A stretch of DNA of 25,374 nucleotides from Prolixibacteraceae bacterium (GCA_017998095.1 JAGODU010000050.1:1-25374); one strand, 5' to 3'; positions 1 through 6,833 are shown, counted from the first letter of the stretch. Notes: a model not told the origin generated them from the sequence alone. Numbers and translations are program-made.

Positions 1-9
1 ACCTCCTTT
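1..9 (-). promoter_or_regulatory. Shine-Dalgarno of a minus-strand gene lying left of the window
   Basis: Read on the minus strand the first nine bases are AAAGGAGGT, a near-ideal Shine-Dalgarno sequence. The start codon would fall just outside the window, so a leftward gene probably begins there. The terminator at 78-116 separates it from the integrase remnant, so it is probably a separate transcription unit. Confidence 0.6.
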
Positions 10-77
10 GATATGGTGTGGTAACTTTATTCTAATGGAATTTTCTATTTTGCTCTACATTTTTTTATAAATTTATT

Positions 78-116
78 AAAAAAATGTTGAAGTGTTTTTT
101 ATACACCCCAACATTT
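78..116 (-). terminator. Rho-independent terminator for the integrase remnant
   Basis: The arms 82-95 and 103-116 pair over 14 positions with one two-base internal mismatch. On the minus strand the hairpin is followed by a run of seven U (A at 78-84 on the plus strand). It lies 47 bases beyond the integrase stop codon, where a minus-strand terminator is expected. Confidence 0.7.
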
Positions 117-162
117 ATTATAGAACCTTTTTTCTTTGTTTGCAGAGAAGACTTATTTTTCA

Positions 163-747
163 TCACTCTTTTGATTGAATTGAGGTATTATTCTGCTCAA
201 CCTCCTTTGGTGTTTCAATGACGAAATTCAATCCATCGACCATAGCCTGAGCGGATGAAAGCTTTGAGTTATAATCCAGATGTGCATATATGTTGGCCGT
301 TGTGGAGAAATCACTGTGGCCTAGCCATTCCTGGATCTGCTTCATAGGGACAATGTTTGCCAGCAGCAAGCTGGCGCAGCTGTGTCTCAAATCATGGAAG
401 CGGATTCTTCTGAAACTGTGATCTTCTAATAGCTTTGGAAAAGCTGTGGTAATATGCCCAAGACGAAGTCTAACCCCCAGCTCATTGACACAAACATAAT
501 CCAGATAGTCTTTGCTATAGGACCTTCCGCATAGCTTCCTGTTGAATTCATATTTTTCCTTCATCGCCAATAGTTTTTCTTTGAAAGCTGGGACTAAAGT
601 CAAAGTTCTCATGCTGGATTTATTTTTAGTTGAATCTTTTGCTTGAATGAAATATTTGCCATCAAGGTCCATAAATTGTATTGGTCTGCATGTACTGATT
701 CTGTTAGCTAAAAATACTTCACAATCTATTTGACGATTGAGCATCAT
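163..747 (-). pseudogene. Tyrosine recombinase/integrase, N-terminally truncated remnant
   Basis: The 194-residue product is the catalytic C-terminal half of a phage- or ICE-type tyrosine integrase. Visible motifs are HDLRHS (the box II His-x-x-Arg), WLGHSDFSTT and the nucleophile region NIYAHLD, preceded by the usual TKNKSSMRTLTL beta-strand segment. The N-terminal arm-binding and SAM-like core-binding domains and the first catalytic arginine are missing. Full-length relatives are about 350-400 residues, so roughly half is lost. No Shine-Dalgarno precedes the apparent start at 747, and a plus-strand promoter lies only 38 bases away, so the break is probably a deletion or rearrangement end. 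Recombinase activity is unlikely. It marks a former integrated element whose other parts are not recognisable nearby. Confidence 0.85.
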
Positions 748-784
748 TGACCTGGTTAATTATCTATATTACTTTTTATAAAAT

Positions 785-814
785 TATTGACATATGTCAA
801 TAAAGGCGTATAAT
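785..814 (+). promoter_or_regulatory. Sigma-A promoter with CATATG-centred palindrome
   Basis: TTGACA at 787-792 and TATAAT at 809-814 are both perfect consensus hexamers with a 16-base spacer. The -35 box is embedded in a perfect 16-base palindrome, ATTGACATATGTCAAT, at 786-801. The promoter at 3211-3240 shares this architecture, and 24 of 30 or more bases align without gaps. A repressor or activator site overlapping the -35 box is inferred. The first open frame of useful length downstream is the radical SAM gene at 920, after about 100 bases of possible gene debris. Confidence 0.8.
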
Positions 815-919
815 ATAATTGAAAGTGATTTATGCTAAAATCATTAAAACAAGAAAGGGCGCAATAGATTTTTCAAAAGCTGTTAGAGTATTGACAGAAG
901 CTAAGGTATAGTAAAAAAT

Positions 920-1741
920 ATGAATAATAATGAAATGATTTATTATCCGAAGGATGAAATGACTACTGCTTTACTGCCGGTTACATTTGGTTGTTCTTAT
1001 AATAAATGCTCCTTTTGTTCTATGTATAAGGATGACAATTACCGTGAAGTCTCATTTTTTGATATTGAAATGCAGCTTCTTAATATATATAAATACACAG
1101 AAAAAATTTTTTTGACAGGAGCTGACCCAACATCGATAGGTTTTGTCAAAATGAAAAAATTGTTGGATATTATACATCAATACTTGCCATATTGCGCCTG
1201 CGTATCATGCTATGCATCCATAAGGAACATTTCCAAATATTCAGTTGAAGAGCTCTCTGTTCTTCATAATGCCGGTCTCAGACTGCTCTATATCGGTTTT
1301 GAAACAGGCAGCGATGAGATACTTAAACTGCTTAAAAAACCTCATAGCGTAAATCAAGCGATTGAGCAGGCCAAGAAACTTAACCAGGCTAAATTACGGT
1401 TTAATACTATTATAATGTATGGAGTAGCAGGCAAAGACAAGTCCATGGATAATGCATATGCTACTGCAAAAATGATTAATCAGTTTAATACTGAAAGCAT
1501 CATTACAATGAATTTAAGAATTTTTGAAGGAACTGAGCTTTATAATATGATAAAAAAAGGAGAATATATCCCTTCGGACGGAGACGAAAGGTTATTAGAA
1601 TTAAAAACACTCATAGAAAATCTTGAACCTGAGCAGCCAACAATATTTGATACTACACATCCGACAAATATAATCAAAATAATAGGAACATTGCCTCAAG
1701 ACAGGAAAAGATTAATAAATAAAATAAATAAATATATATAA
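920..1741 (+). CDS. Radical SAM protein with Cx4CxxC cluster motif
   Basis: This 273-residue protein has the radical SAM signature near its N terminus: C25, C30 and C33 in GCSYNKCSFC. The spacing is Cx4CxxC rather than the standard Cx3CxxC. Further family features are the FLTGADPTSI strand-loop (SAM-binding GGE position) and GFETGSDEILKLL, a segment common in B12-independent relatives of COG1032. No B12-binding domain and no C-terminal SPASM or auxiliary cysteine cluster is present. Known family chemistry is reductive cleavage of SAM to a 5'-deoxyadenosyl radical; the substrate cannot be told. The ATG at 920 has only a weak ribosome site (AAGGTA 903-908). It is probably transcribed from the promoter at 785-814 and ended by the hairpin at 1810-1825. 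Confidence 0.8.
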   Translation: MNNNEMIYYPKDEMTTALLPVTFGCSYNKCSFCSMYKDDNYREVSFFDIEMQLLNIYKYTEKIFLTGADPTSIGFVKMKKLLDIIHQYLPYCACVSCYASIRNISKYSVEELSVLHNAGLRLLYIGFETGSDEILKLLKKPHSVNQAIEQAKKLNQAKLRFNTIIMYGVAGKDKSMDNAYATAKMINQFNTESIITMNLRIFEGTELYNMIKKGEYIPSDGDERLLELKTLIENLEPEQPTIFDTTHPTNIIKIIGTLPQDRKRLINKINKYI

Positions 1742-1809
1742 AAGGAAATTAAAGTTTTTATCTTTTATTAAAGCATTTGATAATTTACATAATTGATTGT
1801 ATAATAAAA

Positions 1810-1834
1810 TCGCAGTTAGCTGCGAATTCTTTTT
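1810..1834. terminator. Terminator hairpin after the radical SAM gene
   Basis: TCGCAG (1810-1815) and CTGCGA (1820-1825) form a perfect 6-bp stem with a TTAG tetraloop. ATTCTTTTT follows on the plus strand. On the minus strand the same hairpin is followed by TTTTATTAT, so it could work in both directions. The stem is short, so efficiency is uncertain. Confidence 0.6.
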
Positions 1835-1955
1835 ATGATTGATGCGAGCGATAGCGAAGCAGGATTGGATGGCAGGTCAAACGCAATGAATGCCAAATTT
1901 GTGTGACGAAAGGAGCAGATAAATTTATTGTATTCCCCTAGGATGAGGAGACCAT

Positions 1956-2235
1956 ATGCAAGATATAATAAACAGCCTGCTGAATTTCTGCTATAATGAC
2001 ACAGACAGCATTGAATTTCAGCTGTTTTTAATTACAGTCAAATGCCTTGTTTCTTATGAGGACAGTATAGGATGCGGGTTTGTTAAAGATAGGTATAAAT
2101 TAGAAGGTGAAAGTAAACCTCTAACGTTCATTTATCTTATTGAGGGCGAATTTTTAACGAACTTGCTAAGGAAAACTAGAGTACTACACCGATGAAATCA
2201 TACCAAGTGGAATTCAATTGAATGCAATCGGTTGA
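1956..2235 (+). pseudogene. Small hypothetical gene, probably frameshifted near its 3' end
   Basis: An ATG at 1956 is preceded by GAGGAG and opens a frame that ends at 2195 (79 residues: MQDIINSLLNFCYNDTD and onward). Its last residues, RKTRVLHR, look unnatural. From about 2170 the +1 frame reads GKLEYYTDEIIPSGIQLNAI and runs to a stop at 2233-2235, with a composition like a genuine protein end. A one-base insertion or deletion near the GGAAAAC at 2170-2176 would join the two into a product of about 92 residues. I do not recognise the family. Its place near an integrase remnant suggests mobile-element cargo, but that is inference. A sequencing error could look the same. Confidence 0.5.
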
Positions 2236-2292
2236 GTGATATAATTATTATATAGGAAGTTATCACAGTTAGCACATGAAGGATGTGAAGTG

Positions 2293-2742
2293 ATGAAAAA
2301 ATTAATAACCGCAATTTTGCTAATTGCTTTAATTTTCAGCTTGGTAGGCTGCAAAGAAAACGATGATGACCGTGTTTTATGGATTACTCCGGAGATAACT
2401 GAATATTGGACATATATGTCATCAACACCTGGAATCGAATTAACAGCGGCATTTACCCTGGACTTGAAAAACAGTGATCTCAAATATCATTGGGTGGCTG
2501 AAAAGGGCACCTTCCTGATGTGGCATGGGAATGAAAAAGGAATGGGCCGGATAGAGGATCTGGGAAATGACATAACGACTAATGTCCATAAATTGTACTG
2601 GTCAGAAGGCACTGAAGCTATTAGCGAAAAATCCTTCTCAATCTATTTGACAATTGAGGATATTAATACTGCAGAAGTAATTGCCGAAACCAGTATTCAA
2701 ATTGATCACCCCAAGGAAGGCTATTTTAAGATAGAACAGTAA
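2293..2742 (+). CDS. Putative lipoprotein, family unknown
   Basis: The 149-residue product starts MKKLITAILLIALIF and has a type II signal peptide with lipobox LVGC, so C20 would be lipidated and the protein anchored outside the membrane. The ATG at 2293 is preferred over an in-frame GTG at 2290, with AAGGA at 2278-2282 as ribosome site. The mature part is beta-rich in appearance, with alternating patterns such as SFSIYLTIEDINTAEVIAET. It contains no Cys after C20 and ends KIEQ, which resembles an Ig-like or PKD-like sandwich. No enzymatic motif is seen and function is unknown. The next gene, 53 bases downstream, encodes a small membrane protein and may be co-transcribed. Confidence 0.75.
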   Translation: MKKLITAILLIALIFSLVGCKENDDDRVLWITPEITEYWTYMSSTPGIELTAAFTLDLKNSDLKYHWVAEKGTFLMWHGNEKGMGRIEDLGNDITTNVHKLYWSEGTEAISEKSFSIYLTIEDINTAEVIAETSIQIDHPKEGYFKIEQ

Positions 2743-2795
2743 CAAAAAACGGTACTTAATGTATAAACACTTAATATCGGGAACGGAGAATCTGT

Positions 2796-3113
2796 ATGAT
2801 ATTCATTGCTCCAGCAGCCTTGCTCATAATATTTGGATGGCTGATAAAATATAAAAAAGTAACCTGGCTCATATCAGGATATAATACGGCTTCTAAAGAA
2901 AAAAAGGCGCTGTATGATATCGATAAACTGTGCAAACACATGAGCGATTTTATGTTTACATTAGCTGGTATACTCCTTGTTATGGCTGTGCTAATTGTCC
3001 TTTTTGAGGAATACACCGAAATTATTACTATAATCGGTTTCTGTACTGAAGCTGCCGCAATAATAGTCGGATTAATATATCTGAACACAGGAAACAGAGT
3101 AAAAAAAGAATAA
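2796..3113 (+). CDS. DUF3784 family small membrane protein
   Basis: This 105-residue protein has three hydrophobic segments (about residues 2-17, 52-71 and 76-97). A conserved cytoplasmic-type stretch lies between the first and second: WLISGYNTASKEKKALYD followed by DKLCKHMSDFMF. That stretch is the hallmark of DUF3784 proteins, which are common and uncharacterised in Clostridia. The C terminus is basic (NRVKKE). The start ATG follows GGAGA at 2784-2788. A good terminator lies just after the gene at 3145-3190, so with the lipoprotein it probably forms a two-gene unit. No function is assigned to the family as far as I know. Confidence 0.8.
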   Translation: MIFIAPAALLIIFGWLIKYKKVTWLISGYNTASKEKKALYDIDKLCKHMSDFMFTLAGILLVMAVLIVLFEEYTEIITIIGFCTEAAAIIVGLIYLNTGNRVKKE

Positions 3114-3144
3114 TCAGTAATACAATATAACCCTTATAAAACTG

Positions 3145-3190
3145 GCTGCTGCTTGAGGAAATAACCCCTTGAGTGGCGGCTTTATTTATT
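3145..3190 (+). terminator. Rho-independent terminator before the cofactor cluster
   Basis: The arms 3145-3158 and 3167-3180 pair over 14 positions (nine Watson-Crick, five G-U) around an eight-base loop, followed by the T-rich tail TTTATTTATT. It closes the transcription unit ending at 3113 and insulates the promoter at 3211. Confidence 0.7.
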
Positions 3191-3210
3191 GTGTTAATTT
3201 TTAAAATAGT

Positions 3211-3267
3211 TATTGACATATGCCAAAAATGGCCTATAATGAAATTATAAATAACATATGCCAAAAA
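3211..3267 (+). promoter_or_regulatory. Promoter and repeated operator of the cofactor cluster
   Basis: TTGACA at 3213-3218 and TATAAT at 3235-3240 are consensus hexamers 16 bases apart. The -35 box overlaps TTGACATATGCCAA, a near-palindrome centred on CATATG that matches the one at 786-801. A second copy, TAACATATGCCAAAAA, lies at 3252-3267, downstream of the -10 box and ahead of the first gene's ribosome site. Its direct-repeat partner is TGACATATGCCAAAAA at 3214-3229, so the two copies are 38 bases apart, centre to centre. Two sites flanking a promoter suggest control by one DNA-binding protein. The DUF134 regulator encoded in this cluster is the obvious candidate, by inference only. Confidence 0.8.
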
Positions 3268-3286
3268 CTATCGGGAGGTGATAGAT

Positions 3287-3514
3287 ATGCCAGGAAGAGA
3301 TGGAACAGGCCCAGTTGGAGCAGGCAGGGGAGCCGGTATAGGTAGACAAACTGGAACGGGAGCTGGTAGAGGAAGAATGAGAGACCCTGCGAATGCAGGT
3401 CCAGTAGGCTATTGTGAATGCCCAAGCTGCGGTGAAAAAGTAAAACATTTACGAGCAGAGCCTTGTACAAGTATGAAGTGCCCGAAATGCGGCACGACTA
3501 TGATTAGAGCTTAA
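3287..3514 (+). CDS. Small zinc-ribbon protein with DUF5320-like N terminus
   Basis: The ATG at 3287 is chosen over the in-frame GTG at 3278 because that GTG lies inside the ribosome site GGGAGGTG. The 75-residue product has two parts. Residues 1-37 are Gly/Arg-rich and begin MPGRDGTGP, the same opening as the next protein. Residues 45-74 contain two CPxCG-type knuckles, CPSCGEK and CPKCGTT, with extra cysteines at CEC and PCTS, expected to bind Zn or possibly Fe-S. Such proteins accompany NifX-type and MinD-type genes in anaerobes; their role is not established. It is the first gene of the cluster, 24 bases ahead of the next. Confidence 0.75.
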   Translation: MPGRDGTGPVGAGRGAGIGRQTGTGAGRGRMRDPANAGPVGYCECPSCGEKVKHLRAEPCTSMKCPKCGTTMIRA

Positions 3515-3538
3515 TCAAATCGAAAGGAGAAGATTACT

Positions 3539-3835
3539 ATGCCAGGAAGAGATGGAACAGGCCCATTGGGTCGTGGAGCAATGAGCGGAAGAGGTTTAGG
3601 AGTTTGCACTGGAGCGAATATGGGCGGATATGGCGCTGGATTCGGTCGAGGAAGCGGCAGAGGATTAGGTCTGGGAGCAGGCTATGGATGCAGGAGAGGT
3701 TTTGGAAGATATTTCACTGGAGAAACGGTTGTGCTATCTGACAAAGAAATTTTGACAGAGCAAAAAGAGCTGCTTCAAAAAAGACTAGACATGGTGAGCA
3801 AACAACTAGAAAGTATGTCTGAGGCTACTAAGTAA
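3539..3835 (+). CDS. DUF5320 family Gly/Arg-rich protein
   Basis: The 98-residue protein begins MPGRDGTGPLGRGAMSGRGLG, the typical start of DUF5320 proteins. It is very rich in Gly and Arg through residue 60, with two cysteines (C23 and C51). The C-terminal third, from about residue 65, is a predicted coiled coil (SDKEILTEQKELLQKRLDMV). AAAGGAGA at 3523-3530 is the ribosome site. The family has no known biochemical role but is found repeatedly beside NifX-like proteins and MinD/Mrp ATPases. Its first nine codons are base-for-base identical to those of the preceding gene. The stop codon lies inside the hairpin at 3830-3857. Confidence 0.8.
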   Translation: MPGRDGTGPLGRGAMSGRGLGVCTGANMGGYGAGFGRGSGRGLGLGAGYGCRRGFGRYFTGETVVLSDKEILTEQKELLQKRLDMVSKQLESMSEATK

Positions 3836-3857
3836 CAGGGGGATTCCCCTGTTACTT
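3830..3857 (+). promoter_or_regulatory. Perfect intra-operon hairpin without U-tract
   Basis: AAGTAACAGGGG (3830-3841) and CCCCTGTTACTT (3846-3857) form a perfect 12-bp stem with a GATT loop. It covers the stop codon of the DUF5320 gene. No run of T follows (ATGTTGG), so it is not a normal intrinsic terminator. An mRNA 3'-end stabiliser or partial transcription barrier separating the two small Gly-rich genes from the rest of the cluster is plausible. Confidence 0.75.
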
Positions 3858-3884
3858 ATGTTGGTTAAATGAGGTGAATTAGCA

Positions 3885-4274
3885 ATGCCAAGACCAAGAA
3901 AATGGAGAAAAGTATGTTGTCTGCCAGAAAGCAACCTGTATGGACCGCTTAATGGGTCAGATATAGAAAATGAAATTATTATGATGACAGTTGATGAATA
4001 TGAGGCTATCCGGCTTATAGATCTTGAAGACTTGACTCAGGAAGAATGTGCCGAAAAGATGCAAGTTGCACGTGCTACGGTTCAAAATATTTACAAGGAT
4101 GCACGAAGCAAAATCGCCGAGTCCTTAGTGAATGGGAACCTTCTTAAGATTGAAGGCGGGGATTATCAACTTTACAATGAAAGTGAGCGAATGCATGGTT
4201 GCGGCAGATGCCGAAGAAATAGATGCGGAAGAAATTTTATAGATGAGCAAAACGATAACGAGGAGGATACCTAA
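3885..4274 (+). CDS. DUF134 family helix-turn-helix regulator
   Basis: This 129-residue protein matches the DUF134 pattern. It has an N-terminal [15 protein letters not shown] with paired cysteines C11 and C12, then [14 protein letters not shown] (37-50), then a sigma-70 region-4-like helix-turn-helix at about 51-77 ([20 protein letters not shown]). The C terminus is cysteine-rich: CGRCRRNRC at 106-114. The cysteines suggest metal or redox sensing, by inference. The ribosome site is GAGGTG. The stop codon overlaps the next start (TAATG at 4272-4276), implying translational coupling to the NifX-like gene. It is a good candidate to bind the CATATG repeats at 786-801 and 3211-3267. Confidence 0.85.
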   Translation: MPRPRKWRKVCCLPESNLYGPLNGSDIENEIIMMTVDEYEAIRLIDLEDLTQEECAEKMQVARATVQNIYKDARSKIAESLVNGNLLKIEGGDYQLYNESERMHGCGRCRRNRCGRNFIDEQNDNEEDT

Positions 4275-4642
4275 TGAAAATAGCAATGCCAGTAGATGAA
4301 AAAACAATGGAAAGCAGTGTATGTATATCTTTTGGACGTACACCATACTTCCTTATTTATGATTCAGAAACTAAGGAAAGTGTTTTTATAGATAATAGTG
4401 CGGCAGCCAGCCAGGGTGGTGCAGGAATCAAAGCGGCACAAACTGTTGTAGACAGCCAGGCAGGTGCCTTGCTTACTCCGAGATGTGGCGAGAATGCCGC
4501 AGAAGTAATAAATGCGGCGAATATAAAAATATACAAAACGATCAATGACTCCATCAAAGATAATATCGCTGCATTTGAAGAAGGAAAGTTATCATTGCTG
4601 GATGAGATCCATCCCGGATTCCATGGACATGGAGGAGAATAG
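4274..4642 (+). CDS. NifX/NifB-type Fe-Mo cofactor-binding family protein
   Basis: The 122-residue protein is a stand-alone dinitrogenase iron-molybdenum cofactor family domain (PF02579 type, the fold of NifX, NafY and ORP). Its opening [30 protein letters not shown] and later SQGGAGIKAAQ and LLTPRCGENAAEV segments are characteristic of the family. Its C terminus ends HPGFHGHGGE, a small His-rich tail that could take part in metal binding. No nitrogenase genes are visible, so a general role in carrying a metal-sulfur cluster, as in the Desulfovibrio orange protein, is more likely than nitrogenase cofactor assembly. It overlaps the DUF134 stop by one base and is followed after one base by the first MinD ATPase gene. 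Confidence 0.85.
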   Translation: MKIAMPVDEKTMESSVCISFGRTPYFLIYDSETKESVFIDNSAAASQGGAGIKAAQTVVDSQAGALLTPRCGENAAEVINAANIKIYKTINDSIKDNIAAFEEGKLSLLDEIHPGFHGHGGE

Positions 4643-4643
4643 T

Positions 4644-5501
4644 ATGAAGATAGCCGTGTTAAGCGGCAAGGGAGGCACAGGTAAAACACTGGTGTCTGTC
4701 AATCTGGCTGCAGCAGCAAAAGAGGCGGTCTATATTGACTGCGATGTGGAAGAGCCGAACGGCTATCTTTTTTTCAAACCGGAGAAGCTCGAGTCGGAAA
4801 TAATATCAATTAAGATTCCATATGTGGATGAAAAATTATGTACCGGCTGCCGTAAATGCGTCGACTTCTGTAAATTTAATGCCTTGGCTTATATAGGAAC
4901 TAAATTATATGTATTTGACGAGGTTTGTCATTCCTGTGGAGGCTGTGTTTTGCTTTGCCCTGAGAAAGCTTTGTCTGAAAGAGATAAAGTCATTGGAGAA
5001 GTCCAAAAGGGTGTTTCAGAAAATGTAACGGTAATTACCGGAATTTTGAACACAGGGGAATCTTCAGGAATTCCGATTATCAAAAAGCTTCTGGATGATA
5101 AAAATGAAGGCAAGAACTCAACCTTTATTGATTGCCCGCCAGGGAGCGCCTGCATCGTTATGGAAAGCATCAAAGATGCGGACTATTGCATATTGGTAGC
5201 AGAGCCGAGCTTATTTGGTGCTCATAACCTGGCGATGGTTTATGACTTGATAAAGTTATTTAAAAAACCGCATGGTGTAGTTCTCAATAAGTGCCTGAAC
5301 GGAGAAAATCCTTCTGAAAAGTTCTGTATAGAAAAAGGAATCAAGATCCTCGGGAAGCTTCCTTTTGATAATGAGCTTGGGACATTGAATTCAAATGCCT
5401 TGATTTCAGTCAAAGAAAGCGAAAAGTACCGGGATGTGTTCTCTTCCCTGCTTCAGACTGTGACGAAGGAGGTGCAGCATGAAACAGCTAGTAATTCTTA
5501 G
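4644..5501 (+). CDS. MinD-like P-loop ATPase with 2x[4Fe-4S] ferredoxin insert (first copy)
   Basis: The ATG at 4644, after GGAGGAGAAT, gives 285 residues starting MKIAVLSGKGGTGKT, a deviant Walker A motif. Upstream in-frame starts would lie within the NifX-like gene and are rejected. A ferredoxin module is inserted at about residues 62-110: C66, C69, C72, C76, then C95, C98, C101, C105. The first set is followed by K rather than the usual P. The Walker B-like TFIDCPPGS follows, and then VAEPSLFGAHNL. The family (COG1149) pairs with NifX/ORP-type proteins in anaerobes and is thought to power metal-cluster assembly or transfer; D. vulgaris has the equivalent pair in its ORP operons. The last 23 bases overlap the next gene, its paralogue. 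Confidence 0.88.
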   Translation: MKIAVLSGKGGTGKTLVSVNLAAAAKEAVYIDCDVEEPNGYLFFKPEKLESEIISIKIPYVDEKLCTGCRKCVDFCKFNALAYIGTKLYVFDEVCHSCGGCVLLCPEKALSERDKVIGEVQKGVSENVTVITGILNTGESSGIPIIKKLLDDKNEGKNSTFIDCPPGSACIVMESIKDADYCILVAEPSLFGAHNLAMVYDLIKLFKKPHGVVLNKCLNGENPSEKFCIEKGIKILGKLPFDNELGTLNSNALISVKESEKYRDVFSSLLQTVTKEVQHETASNS

Positions 5502-6351
5502 TGGAAAAGGCGGTACCGGAAAGACGACGATTGCCAGCGCTTTTATCAAGTTGTCAAATGCGAAAGCCTACGCAGACTGTGACGTGGATGCACCTAATTT
5601 ACACTTGGTTATGAGCCACACAAATGAACCAAAAAGAACAGACTATTACGGACTGCCCAAGGCGGAGATTGATCCTGAATTGTGCATACAATGCGACCAG
5701 TGCAGACAAAACTGCAGGTTTGGTGCAATAGCTGTGGAAGCAGACTATAGCGTTGATCCCTTTGCATGTGAAGGATGTGGAGTCTGCGAGGCTATTTGCC
5801 CCGTTGGCGCTATTTCGTTAAAACCAGCAACAGCAGGAGAACTAATGCTTTATGTGGATGATGCTGTTTTTTCAACCGCTCAACTCAAAATGGGTAGCGG
5901 TACATCTGGTATGCTGGTCACCGAGGTGAAAAAACAGATGAAGGCAGCGGCAAAGGATGCGGAACTTGCCATAATAGATGGATCACCCGGAATAGGCTGT
6001 CCGGTTATTGCGTCGTTAAGCGGTGTGGACATGGTATTAATCGTTGCGGAACCTTCAATATCTGGCATAAGCGATATGGGACGCATTATTAAAACTGCCG
6101 AAAAATTTCAGACAAAAATAGCAGTATGTATCAATAAATATGATACCAACCTTGAAAATACAGAACATATTGAGGAGTTTTGTCAAAAGTCCAAGCTGCC
6201 TTTTGCAGGGAGAATACCCTACGATTCGGATGCCGTAAAAGCAATCAATAATGCAAAGAGTATTGTAGATATGGATTGTGCGTCAGGGAGAGCAGCCAGG
6301 GATGTATTTGATAAGACGATGAGAATACTTTTAAAAGAAAGTAATAGGTAA
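5479..6351 (+). CDS. MinD-like P-loop ATPase with 2x[4Fe-4S] ferredoxin insert (second copy)
   Basis: A 290-residue paralogue of the preceding protein. Walker A is SGKGGTGKTT (8-17). The ferredoxin insert has C69, C72, C75, C79 and C97, C100, C103, C107, and the second set ends in the normal CPVGAI. Walker B-like IDGSPGIGCP and VAEPSISG follow. The start has a strong ribosome site (AAGGAGGTG) inside the end of the upstream gene, so the two products are probably made in similar amounts and may form a heterodimer, as proposed for related ATPase pairs. The two copies have diverged clearly in sequence, so this is not a recent duplication. The next gene begins six bases after the stop. Confidence 0.88.
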   Translation: MKQLVILSGKGGTGKTTIASAFIKLSNAKAYADCDVDAPNLHLVMSHTNEPKRTDYYGLPKAEIDPELCIQCDQCRQNCRFGAIAVEADYSVDPFACEGCGVCEAICPVGAISLKPATAGELMLYVDDAVFSTAQLKMGSGTSGMLVTEVKKQMKAAAKDAELAIIDGSPGIGCPVIASLSGVDMVLIVAEPSISGISDMGRIIKTAEKFQTKIAVCINKYDTNLENTEHIEEFCQKSKLPFAGRIPYDSDAVKAINNAKSIVDMDCASGRAARDVFDKTMRILLKESNR

Positions 6352-6356
6352 AGCTT

Positions 6357-6813
6357 ATGATCATAAAAACCCTAGTGGAAAACACTTCTGCTTCTGAAGC
6401 TTTAAGCAGCGAACATGGACTTAGTTTGTATATAGAACTTATTCATGAAGGATGGAGAATCATTTAAACCGGATGACTTTTCTCATGAACAGAACATGAT
6501 AATCAAAGAAAACGGGAATTCGGTCCTGGTTGCGGGTTGTGCTCATAACGGGATTGTAAATATTCTTGAGCATTTCCATGCTGATAAAAACAGTGAGCCA
6601 GGCCACGCTATTGGGGGATTTCATCTTTATAACCGATCCGCTGACCAATATGAGGACCCCGGCGTGATAGCTGAGATTGGATCATATCTTCTGAGTACGG
6701 GTGCCATATTTTATACCTGTCATTGTACAGGGATTCAAGCATATGAGCAGTTAAAGTTAATAATGGGTAATCATATAAATTATCTGTCAACGGGTAGTCA
6801 ATTAAAAATTTAA
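6357..6813 (+). pseudogene. MBL-fold metallohydrolase gene broken by an internal deletion
   Basis: The first 26 codons or so from ATG 6357 read MIIKTLVENTSASEALSSEH and continue GLSLYIE, the usual N terminus of a metallo-beta-lactamase-fold family often found beside MinD/NifX genes. This frame then stops at 6465-6467. From about 6436, one frame away, the true C-terminal part follows: MKDGESFKPDDFSHEQNMII, AGCAHNGIVNIL, IGGFHLYN, CHCTGIQAY and STGSQLKI. The central part of the family, including the HxHxDH metal-binding motif, is absent; about 140 residues are lost compared with typical members of about 260-280. The frames meet around 6432-6441. The gene cannot make an active hydrolase, although an internal ATG at 6445 could yield the C-terminal fragment. 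Confidence 0.85.
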
Positions 6814-6833
6814 ACATAAAAGGAGTTAACCAA

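Noticed and set aside
820..919. Small gene between the 785-814 promoter and the radical SAM gene
   Set aside because: An 11-codon frame and a following DFSKAVRVLTEAKV-like stretch are present, but no ribosome site or known family supports a gene. It may be debris.
3028..3470. Overlapping minus-strand open frames opposite the DUF3784 and zinc-ribbon genes
   Set aside because: They are low-complexity shadows (Leu/Ser-rich) of Gly/Arg-rich or hydrophobic genes on the other strand, with no ribosome sites or family motifs.
3287..3730. Gly/Arg-rich tandem as a possible repeat array
   Set aside because: The repetition is low-complexity protein coding sequence and not a DNA repeat array; only the first 28 bases are truly shared.
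4545..4643. Longer version of the first MinD ATPase starting inside the NifX-like gene
   Set aside because: The ATG at 4644 has a strong ribosome site and opens directly into the Walker A strand. The extension is the NifX-like gene read in another frame.
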